A stretch of 64,000 nucleotides of DNA from DATBGS01 sp036557885 (GTDB taxonomy: Bacteria > Chloroflexota > Ktedonobacteria > Ktedonobacterales > DATBGS01), in the NCBI GenBank assembly GCA_036557885.1, contig DATBGS010000060.1, positions 4,797-68,796 on the forward strand, in the 5' to 3' direction. Shown here one piece after another: positions 1-6,899 of the stretch. Within the stretch, counting starts at the first letter, position 1, and each line of letters opens with the position of its first letter. The notes beneath the pieces are model-generated. The model had not been told where the DNA came from, searched no databases, and saw nothing but the letters and a program-made list of their open reading frames with translations. The translations under genes were made by a program, and so were the position numbers.

Positions 1-633
1 GGTAGGGACGACGTTGAGCGCGCCCGCTGGCAGGCCGGAATCCGCGATGATGCGCGCGACGGTGAGCATGGTGAGTGGGTCGGCGGAGGGCGGCTTGAGC
101 AAGATCGAGCAGCCTGCGGCAATGGCCGGGGCGATTTTGTGCGCGGCCAGGTTCAAGGGGTAGTTAAAAGGCGAAATGCCCAGCACCGGCCCAATGGGTA
201 CGCGCCGTGTGATACCAAGACGCCCTTTGCTGGAAGCCATGAGGTCCAACGGCATGACTTCGCCGCCGACGCGCTCGGCCTCGATGGATGCCTGGCGAAA
301 GGTGAAGGCGGCGCGGTCAGTCTCCACGCGACAATCGCGGATAGGCTTGCCAGATTCCTGCGCCATCAGGCGGGCAATGTCTTCTTTTTGCGCGGCAATG
401 CCATCCGAAATCTTGCGCAAAATAGCGACGCGCTCGTAGGAGGGCAGCTTGCGCATAACCTGGAAGGCGCGGACGGTGGCCTGCACGGCTTCTTCCAGCG
501 TGGCGGCGTCGGCCTGGAAGGTGCGGCCAACGACCTTGCCGGTGTAGGGATTGGTGACATCGAGCGACTCACCCGCCATTTTCCAGGCGCCGCCAATAAA
601 CATGGGGTAGGTTCGTGTCAATGTGATTGCCAT
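1..633 (-). CDS. Aldehyde dehydrogenase family protein, N-terminal part (runs off left edge)
   Basis: NAD(P)-dependent aldehyde dehydrogenase; the 211 codons present cover the N-terminal coenzyme-binding half only. The start ATG (complement of 631-633) follows a GGAGAAAAAGTC ribosome site. Typical features are the MFIGGAW opening, the stretch ISPFNYPLNLAAHKIAPAIA with the conserved Asn of the NAD-binding region, and the LLKPPSADPLTML segment holding the cofactor-binding Lys. The catalytic Cys and Glu would lie beyond base 1. It is the last gene of a minus-strand run behind the toxin-antitoxin-like genes, 33 nt after the YgiT gene, so read-through is possible but a shared role is not implied. 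Substrate cannot be told; the GapN/lactaldehyde-type subgroup is only a guess. Confidence 0.9.
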   Translation of the reverse strand, partial: MAITLTRTYPMFIGGAWKMAGESLDVTNPYTGKVVGRTFQADAATLEEAVQATVRAFQVMRKLPSYERVAILRKISDGIAAQKEDIARLMAQESGKPIRDCRVETDRAAFTFRQASIEAERVGGEVMPLDLMASSKGRLGITRRVPIGPVLGISPFNYPLNLAAHKIAPAIAAGCSILLKPPSADPLTMLTVARIIADSGLPAGALNVVPT

Positions 634-666
634 GACTTTTTCTCCTGCTCTTTTCTGCTGGGTGAC

Positions 667-933
667 TTAAGGGAGATGATAGCTGGTCCCTATTTTGGTA
701 AGCTGAGTAGTATCCCCCCTGCGAACGCGCTCAACAGCCTCCTCCGCTTTGCGGGATGCAACTTTATCAAGCAACTGTTCTCCGCAGTAGGTACACTCGC
801 CAACCGTGATGGTGACAGTAACCGTATCCCCCTCCACTTTTGCCGTATACTCAGTATCTCGGATGACATACGTTTGTTCTCTGCCGCAGCGTGGACAAAT
901 GATCCCATCAAGCAATTCTGCTAGAGTTGGCAT
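667..933 (-). CDS. YgiT-type zinc finger protein (MqsA-like N-terminal domain)
   Basis: Small 88-residue protein with two CxxC pairs (C13/C16 and C47/C50) around a central beta-rich stretch (TYVIRDTEYTAKVEGDTVTV), the layout of YgiT-type zinc fingers. These form the zinc-binding half of MqsA-like antitoxins and often occur alone beside DUF4258 proteins. No helix-turn-helix domain follows, so it is not a full MqsA. It lies 34 nt after the DUF4258 gene on the same strand, and its ATG follows a GAGAGAACC purine stretch. I infer that it neutralises or modulates the DUF4258 protein. The family call is fairly sure, the role is inferred. Confidence 0.85.
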   Translation of the reverse strand: MPTLAELLDGIICPRCGREQTYVIRDTEYTAKVEGDTVTVTITVGECTYCGEQLLDKVASRKAEEAVERVRRGDTTQLTKIGTSYHLP

Positions 934-967
934 AAGGTTCTCTCTTTCTTGGCATTTTTTAAGAAAG

Positions 968-1312
968 TTAGAGGCGCACTCGAAAATCCTGGCCCCATTC
1001 GTGAGGCCGCTGATCGGGACGATAGACGGTTATCATGACAGCAAGATCAGGGTGTTTTTGTGCGGCAGCAAGCCGACGAGCAGGGAAGGCAACCACAGTA
1101 TGAACGGGGCGGCTCTGAACGAAGCTAAGAATCAGGCAAGAGGGGCCACATGGGTCATCTGCATAGTCCTCGATTACCTCTGCATCCGGCGCCAGCATGC
1201 TCGTCCACACCGGCTCTTCGAGCAGCGCATCAGCAATAAGCTCCGTTTGCGCGTGTCGGGTGACTACCGTTCGCTGACTGGAGATAGCTTGACGCAAGGC
1301 TGCCGTATCCAT
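968..1312 (-). CDS. DUF4258 domain-containing protein, putative toxin
   Basis: A 114-residue protein resembling the DUF4258 family: an N-terminal helix with the conserved TRHAQTELIADAL segment (histidine near the start), an acidic VIEDYADDPCGPSCLIL strand pair, then HTVVAFPARR and a closing ITVYRPD strand. DUF4258 proteins are small, related to the RelE/BrnT-like fold, and usually sit beside YgiT zinc-finger genes, as here. The start codon lies 3 nt after the upstream TGA, with its ribosome site (GGGAG) inside the end of that gene, so translation is probably coupled. A toxin role is inferred from context. Confidence 0.75.
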   Translation of the reverse strand: MDTAALRQAISSQRTVVTRHAQTELIADALLEEPVWTSMLAPDAEVIEDYADDPCGPSCLILSFVQSRPVHTVVAFPARRLAAAQKHPDLAVMITVYRPDQRPHEWGQDFRVRL

Positions 1313-1315
1313 TCG

Positions 1316-1558
1316 TCATTCCCGCTCCCAAGAGTCTCTTTCCTCTCGGATGTAAGCATCCACTTCTTCAGCCGTCTTGAAGACGCGATGTCCCTGGAAT
1401 CTGGAGATGATGTCGAGCGCGCGCGGCTTCTCTGCTGACTCATCTTCTTCAACCGCCACAAAAACGCTGACTCGCATGCCTTCGGTAAGTTCTGGCGCGT
1501 TTACTTCGATCTTGCCACCAGGCTGAACGGTGGTTTTAATATGAAGTGCGGTTGCCAT
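1316..1558 (-). CDS. AbrB/VapB-like putative antitoxin
   Basis: An 80-residue acidic protein. The N-terminal half (IKTTVQPGGKIEVNAPEL then GMRVSVFVAV) reads like a small AbrB/MazE-type swapped-hairpin strand set. The C-terminal half ends in FKTAEEVDAYIREERDSWER, a helix of the kind found at the tail of VapB-like antitoxins. The ATG is preceded by AAGGGATGCAAC. It is the first gene of an apparent operon with DUF4258 and YgiT genes; a 16-bp palindrome sits about 75 nt upstream. I infer DNA-binding autoregulation and antitoxin function. No PIN-domain partner is present, which is odd for this tail type. Confidence 0.6.
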   Translation of the reverse strand: MATALHIKTTVQPGGKIEVNAPELTEGMRVSVFVAVEEDESAEKPRALDIISRFQGHRVFKTAEEVDAYIREERDSWERE

Positions 1559-1633
1559 GTTGCATCCCTTTCCCTATGCAGGGATTTGCAAATATTCGCG
1601 TGCGGGTAGGTTTATTTGTAGCTCAATATTCAT

Positions 1634-1649
1634 AACCGCATATGCGGTT
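1634..1649. promoter_or_regulatory. 16-bp perfect palindrome, candidate operator of the toxin-antitoxin-like operon
   Basis: AACCGCATATGCGGTT is a perfect palindrome in an otherwise gene-free 383-nt gap (1559-1941), 76 nt upstream of the AbrB-like start. Position and symmetry suit an autoregulatory operator. The rest of the gap holds a plus-strand promoter candidate (1729-1757) and nothing else recognised. Confidence 0.5.
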
Positions 1650-1728
1650 TCCGATATGCTTATCGTAGCCCACAGCAGCCAACTTTGCAAGGAGCCTCGG
1701 CTGTTTTCCACGTGTGGAGGTGCTGCCC

Positions 1729-1757
1729 TTGCTTATGGCAAATTGCTGTGTTATACT
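1729..1757 (+). promoter_or_regulatory. Candidate sigma-70 promoter for the ARPP-1 gene
   Basis: TTGCTT (1729-1734), 17-nt spacer, TATACT (1752-1757). The predicted start near 1764 leaves a leader of about 180 nt before the GTG at 1942. The -10 is near consensus, the -35 is weak. Confidence 0.45.
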
Positions 1758-1941
1758 ACCTTTCTAGTGAAAAATTACATGATTGACTTGCTTAGCTGCA
1801 TTGCTGGTTCAAGGGATTGCTCCTGCTCATGAGGTGGAGGAGCCGTGCCCATTCTCGGAAAATTGGCCTTGTAGCGCGTTCTTTATGGATGTGGATTTTC
1901 TGCTACTTCTGGCGGGTACGCGGCTCTGAAAGGGGCAATTT

Positions 1942-3012
1942 GTGGCGAGCAATAGTATACACAATCTCAAAGAGGGCAGCGGGTCGGCTGCCCAGGCAGT
2001 GCTGGAGCGGTTGGGCCATCTGGCTGTTGGCGAGGGCATGGCCCATGAGCGCATGGTCGTATTCCCGCTCTTTGCGGCAGCACAGGGCACGAGCGCGCCA
2101 AAGCCGCGTGTTTTGGCGTATCGCACGCTGGGACAGGCCATTGCGGAAGGGGCGGTGCAGGTGAAGGAGCGCCCAAGCGCCTCGGTACCCGAACTGGTGA
2201 TTCATAACCAGGGACAGGCCGTCGTTTTGATTGTGGATGGGGAAGAGATCGTTGGCGGTCAGCAAAATCGGGTGGTGAATACCAGCTTTCTGATAGGGGC
2301 GCAAACGGAGATGCTGCTGCCAGTTACCTGTGTGGAGCATGGGCGCTGGCACCACACTTCCGACACGTTTAGCTCTGGCGAATACAGCTATCACAAGCTG
2401 CGCGCGAGCAAGTACGAGCAGGTCACGAAGAGTTACCGCTCGACGGGGCGCCCGCTCGCAGATCAAGGCGAAGTCTGGGCAGAGGTGGCCGAGCGCGAAA
2501 GCATCACTGGCAGCCACTCGCCAACGGGCGCGATGCACGAAATCTACCAGACACGCGACCATGACCTGAGCGCGTATGAGAAGGCGTTTCCCTACGCGGC
2601 GGGCGCTGTTGGAATGCTGGTGGCGTTAAGCGGCGAGGTGGCTGGCGTTGATCTTTTTGATCAGCCGGATACCGCGCAGACGTTCTGGAACAAGCTCTTG
2701 CGCAGCTACGCGCTGGACGCGCTGGTTGGCGAGCGTAGCGAGGTGGGCGAGCCGGTGACGCATCAGCACGCGACGCGCTTCCTGGAGGCTGCGCGCGGCA
2801 CGCGCAGCGAGGTGTATCCTTCGGTGGCGCTGGGCGAAGAGGTGCGTCTGGAGGGGGACGAGGTATTTGGCGGTGGATTGGTGTATGAGGAGACGCCGGT
2901 GCATATCAGCCTGTTCCGCTCACAGAAGGAGCAGCGCACCGGGCGCAGCGCCAGGGCGCGCTGGGAGGCGCAGCAGCGCCTGCAACCACAGGAGGAGCAA
3001 AGCCAGGAGTAG
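1942..3012 (+). CDS. ARPP-1 domain protein (DUF6569-like)
   Basis: The conserved centre (LIVDGEEIVGGQQNRVVNTS, then LPVTCVEHGRW) is what I recognise as the ARPP-1 family, named for association with ADP-ribosylglycohydrolases, rhodanese and phosphatase-superfamily genes; its biochemical role is not known to me. No signal peptide or membrane helix is seen, so it should be cytosolic. The start is a GTG at 1942, chosen because AAGGGG lies about 7 nt upstream and the protein opens MASNSIHNLK. The last 30 residues are a basic, Gln-rich tail (ARARWEAQQRLQPQEEQSQE) that looks unstructured. No ADP-ribosylglycohydrolase gene is nearby. Confidence 0.7.
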   Translation: MASNSIHNLKEGSGSAAQAVLERLGHLAVGEGMAHERMVVFPLFAAAQGTSAPKPRVLAYRTLGQAIAEGAVQVKERPSASVPELVIHNQGQAVVLIVDGEEIVGGQQNRVVNTSFLIGAQTEMLLPVTCVEHGRWHHTSDTFSSGEYSYHKLRASKYEQVTKSYRSTGRPLADQGEVWAEVAERESITGSHSPTGAMHEIYQTRDHDLSAYEKAFPYAAGAVGMLVALSGEVAGVDLFDQPDTAQTFWNKLLRSYALDALVGERSEVGEPVTHQHATRFLEAARGTRSEVYPSVALGEEVRLEGDEVFGGGLVYEETPVHISLFRSQKEQRTGRSARARWEAQQRLQPQEEQSQE

Positions 3013-3044
3013 CAAACAACCCCTGTTGTTTGCCAGCGCCGCTT

Positions 3045-3074
3045 TTGACAATGAGGGCCAGCCTCCGCTATACT
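3045..3074 (+). promoter_or_regulatory. Near-consensus sigma-70 promoter of the class V aminotransferase gene
   Basis: TTGACA (3045-3050), 18-nt spacer, TATACT (3069-3074). The predicted transcript starts near 3081, inside the inverted repeat at 3072-3114, which leaves a leader of about 60 nt before the ATG at 3140. Confidence 0.7.
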
Positions 3075-3114
3075 GGAGCCAGCCAAACGCACCGTGTGCT
3101 TGGCTGGCTCCAGT
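3072..3114 (+). promoter_or_regulatory. 15-bp inverted repeat over the -10 box and start site
   Basis: ACTGGAGCCAGCCAA (3072-3086) is exactly mirrored at 3100-3114 around a 13-nt loop. The left arm covers the last bases of the -10 box and the likely start point, so it could be a repressor operator. If transcribed, it could instead be a 5' hairpin or terminate read-through from the ARPP-1 gene. The three options cannot be separated from sequence. Confidence 0.55.
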
Positions 3115-3139
3115 TACTCCCAGGAAAGGGCGGCACTCA

Positions 3140-4612
3140 ATGACGAGCAAGGCAACCTCTCTCCTCTACACTCCGGCCCGCGTCAACGAAGCATTCTCCG
3201 CGTTTCGGCGGGCGTATCCAGCCTTTGACAGTACAAGCCGCCTGGATGAACTGCGTGCGAGCGACTATAAACGGCTGGATGAGCAGGGGCAGATTTATCT
3301 GGATTATACGGGCGGCGGCCTGTACGCGGAAAGCCAGTTGCGCGCCCATCTGGAGATGCTGAGCCGCAAGGTGTTTGGCAATCCCCATTCGGATAACCCC
3401 ACGTCGCGCGCGGCAACGGAGTTAGACGAGCGCGCCCGCGCTTTTGTGCTGGAATATTTCAATGCCTCGCCAGAGGAATATGTCGCCATCTTTACGCCCA
3501 ACGCCAGCGGCGCGCTGAAGCTGGTGGGCGAGTCGTACCCTTTTACGGCTGACAGCCAGTATCTGCTGACCTACGATAACCATAATTCGGTGAACGGCAT
3601 CCGCGAGTTTGCGCGGGCCAGGGGCGCGAGCGTCAGCTATGTTTCGGTGACGCCGCCCGATCTGCGCGTGGATGAAGTGGCGCTCTTGGCTGCGCTCGAT
3701 CAGCCAAAAGGCGCCGGGCCAAGGCTGTTCTCGTATCCGGCGCAATCCAACTTTTCTGGCGTGCAGCATCCGCTGGAGTGGATTGAGGTGGCGCGGGCCA
3801 AAGGCTGGGATGTGCTGGTAGACGCTGCGGCGTTTGTGCCGACCAACCGCCTTGATCTGAGCCAGTGGAAGCCGGATTTTATTCCGCTCTCGTTTTACAA
3901 ACTGTTTGGCTATCCTACGGGCATCGGGTGTCTGCTGGCGCGGCGGGCGGTGCTGCGCACGTTGCAGCGGCCCTGGTTTGCGGGCGGCAGCATCTGGGCG
4001 GTGTCGGTGGAGAGCGAGCGCATTTTTATGGCGGATGATGAGGCGGCATTTGAGGATGGCACGATCAACTATTTGATGCTGCCCGCCATCGAGATTGGGC
4101 TGCGCCACCTGCAAAGCGTTGGCGTCGAAACCATCCATACGCGCGTAGCATGCTTGACCGGCTGGCTGCTGGAAAGCCTGCTGGCGCTGCGCCACAGCAA
4201 CGGCCAGCCAATCGTGCAGGTCTATGGTCCGCGCGACACGCATCTACGCGGCGGCACAATTGCCATGAACTTTTTTACTCCGGCGGGCAAGGTGGTGGAT
4301 GAGCGCCTGGTAGATATGCGCGCCAGCGCCGGGCAAATCTCGCTGCGCACAGGGTGTTTCTGCAATCCGGGCGCGGGAGAGATTGCGATGAGCATCTCTA
4401 AAGAGGCGATTGTGCGCAGTTTCCAGCGCGAAGAACGCCCTCCGTTTGATGAGTTTCTTGAGGCGATGGGCCTTGAAACCGGCGGCGCGGTGCGCGTGTC
4501 GCTGGGGCTGGCAACGACCTTTGCCGATGTCTACCGCTTTATGCAGTTTGCCGAGACATTTCGAGATGCTACGCCCGATGAGAGCGGGCTGCCCTCGCGT
4601 CGCCACTGCTAA
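3140..4612 (+). CDS. Class V aminotransferase, molybdenum cofactor sulfurase-like
   Basis: A 490-residue PLP enzyme of the NifS/class V fold resembling the N-terminal domain of eukaryotic Moco sulfurase, without the MOSC domain. Visible signs are IYLDYTGGGLYAESQL near the N-terminus, FTPNASGALKLVGESYPF, the cofactor-site DAAAFVPTNRLDLS, the PLP lysine in LSFYKLFGYPTG and the C-terminal RTGCFCNPGA loop, whose cysteine is the candidate persulfide carrier. The ATG at 3140 was chosen because AGGAAAGGG lies upstream and the homology begins just after it; the frame is open further upstream but sits inside the promoter. No molybdoenzyme is in the window, so the sulfur acceptor is unknown. Confidence 0.85.
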   Translation: MTSKATSLLYTPARVNEAFSAFRRAYPAFDSTSRLDELRASDYKRLDEQGQIYLDYTGGGLYAESQLRAHLEMLSRKVFGNPHSDNPTSRAATELDERARAFVLEYFNASPEEYVAIFTPNASGALKLVGESYPFTADSQYLLTYDNHNSVNGIREFARARGASVSYVSVTPPDLRVDEVALLAALDQPKGAGPRLFSYPAQSNFSGVQHPLEWIEVARAKGWDVLVDAAAFVPTNRLDLSQWKPDFIPLSFYKLFGYPTGIGCLLARRAVLRTLQRPWFAGGSIWAVSVESERIFMADDEAAFEDGTINYLMLPAIEIGLRHLQSVGVETIHTRVACLTGWLLESLLALRHSNGQPIVQVYGPRDTHLRGGTIAMNFFTPAGKVVDERLVDMRASAGQISLRTGCFCNPGAGEIAMSISKEAIVRSFQREERPPFDEFLEAMGLETGGAVRVSLGLATTFADVYRFMQFAETFRDATPDESGLPSRRHC

Positions 4613-4651
4613 GCATCCCTCACACAACCTCGATAGAAGCCGGGCAGCGTT

Positions 4652-4713
4652 GCGTATAGCCCCGGCGTCCCTGCCGGGGCAGCGTTCCCGGCAGGGACGC
4701 CGGGGCTATACGC
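4652..4713. repeat. Perfect 27-bp inverted repeat built from a recurring hairpin unit
   Basis: The arms 4652-4678 and 4687-4713 are exact reverse complements around an 8-nt loop. Each arm contains the 24-nt unit TAGCCCCGGCGTCCCTGCCGGGGC or its core, itself a CCCCGGC/GCCGGGG hairpin. The same unit recurs at 57408-57431 with one mismatch. It lies between the aminotransferase stop and the sigma factor, so it may act as a terminator, but a repeat family is likely given the second copy. Confidence 0.75.
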
Positions 4714-4896
4714 TGCAAAATAGCGGCCAGCTTTCCCTCTCTAGCGAATTTCTGAAAACGCTCCCCCAGCGTGAAATGTTTTGCGCAGAGACGACGTATA
4801 TTTGTTGACTGGACTCCAGAAGATGAAACATCCGTTCAGGGGGCCTGCTGGCAGCGACTATGCGGGAAGACCTGTGAAGCAACGACGAGGCTCGTG

Positions 4897-5565
4897 ATGG
4901 TTCAAGAAGGCTGGCTTGACGATCAACAATTCATTGACGGGTTGCGCGCGCGCAATCCGCTGATGCTGCAAGCGCTTATCATACAATATTCCCGTGAACT
5001 GTTTTATCTGATTCGCCTGGTTCTGGCTGGAGTGGGGACGGAGGAGGATGCTGAGGAATGCGCCAATGATCTTTTTGTGGTGGTCTGGCAAGAGTTTGAG
5101 ACGTATGACCCGACGCGGGCATCGTTGCATACCTGGCTGACGATGCGCGCCAAGTACCTCGCGCTGGACCATCGCCGTAGGATGCAGCGACGTAAGCTCT
5201 CAACGGAGCCACTGGTGAGCTTTTGTGATGATACTACGTTGCCGCAGGAATGGCACTCTTCGCGGGCTGCATCTGAGGAGCAACCGCTGCTGGTGCTCTC
5301 CGGTGAGGGCAGCCTGGAGGCGTTACTTGAGCAGCAGGAGCGGCACAATGAACTGCGGCGGGCATTGGAGGAGTTACCAGAACTGGACCGCTTGTTGATT
5401 TATCTACGCTATTTCCATCTCGCCAGCATGGAAGAATTGGCAACACGTACCGGCCTTTCCAAAGACGCGGTAGCCACGCGGCTCTGGCGGGTGCGGAGGA
5501 ATCTGCGTGAGGCGTTGCAGGAGCAACTATATGATACCCCCGTTCGCACAACCGAACGACTCTGA
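4897..5565 (+). CDS. ECF-type RNA polymerase sigma factor
   Basis: About 222 residues. Region 2 is clear: LFYLIRLVLAGVGTEEDAEE then the core-binding and -10 recognition stretch RASLHTWLTMRAKYLALDHR. Region 4 follows as LPELDRLLIYLRYFHLASME with a helix-turn-helix ELATRTGLSKDAVATRLWRV. The two are joined by a long, polar linker (about 60 residues) that is larger than in most ECF factors. The ATG at 4897 was chosen for the ACGAGG site just upstream and because earlier residues look unconserved. The gene overlaps the downstream membrane protein by 35 nt, the usual layout for a sigma factor and its inhibitor. Confidence 0.88.
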   Translation: MVQEGWLDDQQFIDGLRARNPLMLQALIIQYSRELFYLIRLVLAGVGTEEDAEECANDLFVVVWQEFETYDPTRASLHTWLTMRAKYLALDHRRRMQRRKLSTEPLVSFCDDTTLPQEWHSSRAASEEQPLLVLSGEGSLEALLEQQERHNELRRALEELPELDRLLIYLRYFHLASMEELATRTGLSKDAVATRLWRVRRNLREALQEQLYDTPVRTTERL

Positions 5566-6661
5566 GGGCCAGAACGAGCGCCCACAGGAAGGCGCGTCTG
5601 GACGCAGGGTTCCTCCTGATTTTTTTGCTGAGGAAGCGGAGTTTGCGCACACCCTTCAAACGGCATTTCCGCTGGAGCAAGAAGAGATACCGCCGCTGTT
5701 TTTCCAGACTCTGCACGGCGGCCAGGAATATTCCCTGGCGCCACGCGACCTGGAGCAGACGATTGCCTCGCATGTCTTCCAGCGCCTGGAGTTGCCGTTG
5801 CCGCCTGCGCAAACACCCGCGCAGGCGGCAACATCGGCGCCGCGCTCGCTCAAGAGTCAGTTATCGCTGCGTTTGCCGCACGCGATGGGGCTGAGCGCGT
5901 TGTTTGTCGTTCTTTTATTGGGCCTGGCGGTGGGCGTGCCTGTGCTGGCGCAGATGGCGCTGACGACACTGAACCAGGCGGGACGCCATCCCACACGAAG
6001 CGCCTCAACGGCTACCGCGCTGACCATGACCGAGACACAGCAGCTTCCCTGGCGAGAAGCGGTGCAGGTGGTTCCTTTTACGATCTATTGGTTGGGCCAG
6101 CAAACGGTTGACTATGCGTTCCAATCTATGCGGCTGCGCCTGGATGAAGAATGGGCGGCTGGCCCGCTGGTCGAGAGCCAATATGGGATTCTGGCTGGGA
6201 ATACAATAAGTGGCCGGGTGATTGTGCGCGAATTTCAGCCTGCGGTGGGACGCACTATTCTGGTAACAGCAGACCAGCGGGCGGTGACTACGTTTGAGAT
6301 TGGGGGCCACCCGGCGATTTACGTAGATGGGCGGTGGGAGATTCACTATGAACAGTTTGTCTGGGAATATGGGTCACAGTCCGAACTGTTGTTTGTAGAT
6401 CATGGGCTGCTGTTCTGGATTACGGTCCAGCAGGCAGATGGCGCCTCGTCCGAGGTGCTTCAGCAGATTGCCGATTCGCTTGAACAACTCTACTTCAATC
6501 TGTCGCATCACGCCTTGCCCGATACCTACGTGCCGCCCACCGTGCAGCTCGCTCCATCGCTGCCACCTCCTAAACTGGTAGGTGGGTCCACCCGTATTAC
6601 GGTGAGCATTTCAGAGCAGGGAGCGCCTATTCTTTTGAACACCGAGCAGCCAACCAAGTAG
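5531..6661 (+). CDS. Single-pass membrane protein, probable anti-sigma partner of the upstream ECF factor
   Basis: A 376-residue protein: acidic and polar cytoplasmic part (about 1-115), one strong membrane helix (LSALFVVLLLGLAVGVPVLA, around 125-145), then an extracytoplasmic domain of about 220 residues rich in beta-strand patterns (ISGRVIVREFQP, GHPAIYVDGRWEIH). No zinc-binding HxxxCxxC motif is present, so it is not a classical ZAS anti-sigma factor. The ATG at 5531 lies inside the sigma gene with AGGAG upstream, implying translational coupling. Anti-sigma function is inferred from this coupling and topology. The outer domain resembles lipoprotein-like DUF4367/sensor domains only loosely. 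Confidence 0.65.
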   Translation: MIPPFAQPNDSEGQNERPQEGASGRRVPPDFFAEEAEFAHTLQTAFPLEQEEIPPLFFQTLHGGQEYSLAPRDLEQTIASHVFQRLELPLPPAQTPAQAATSAPRSLKSQLSLRLPHAMGLSALFVVLLLGLAVGVPVLAQMALTTLNQAGRHPTRSASTATALTMTETQQLPWREAVQVVPFTIYWLGQQTVDYAFQSMRLRLDEEWAAGPLVESQYGILAGNTISGRVIVREFQPAVGRTILVTADQRAVTTFEIGGHPAIYVDGRWEIHYEQFVWEYGSQSELLFVDHGLLFWITVQQADGASSEVLQQIADSLEQLYFNLSHHALPDTYVPPTVQLAPSLPPPKLVGGSTRITVSISEQGAPILLNTEQPTK

Positions 6662-6734
6662 CAGCGTAACACAAGCATTTCCAAAAAGCGATCAGGCGCT
6701 GAAAAGGCGCGCTGAGGGAGAGTTTTTGCATCTT

Positions 6735-6772
6735 TTGCCTGCCAGTACGCTTGCTTGAGGCATGGCAGGCAA
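6735..6772. terminator. 9-bp inverted repeat after the anti-sigma-like gene
   Basis: TTGCCTGCC (6735-6743) and GGCAGGCAA (6764-6772) around a 20-nt loop, 75 nt past the stop codon at 6661. No T-tract follows, so termination is uncertain. Confidence 0.3.
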
Positions 6773-6899
6773 GGCAAGGAGAAGCATGGGGAGACAGGAT
6801 GCGCGCCCGCGCTGGCGGGGCGGATAAGCGGGCAATGTGTCTCGCGCCAGCGAAAACAATTGCGCATTGTAGAGTGATCAGAAGAAAGAGGCATCACGC

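Noticed and set aside
139..924. Plus-strand frame over the aldehyde dehydrogenase and YgiT genes
   Set aside because: Spans two minus-strand genes with clear motifs and shows none of its own.
667..1312. Full MqsRA toxin-antitoxin system
   Set aside because: The zinc-finger protein lacks the helix-turn-helix domain of MqsA and the neighbour resembles DUF4258, not MqsR.
1800..1870. tRNA-like GGTTCAAGG segment
   Set aside because: No acceptor or anticodon stem can be formed around it.
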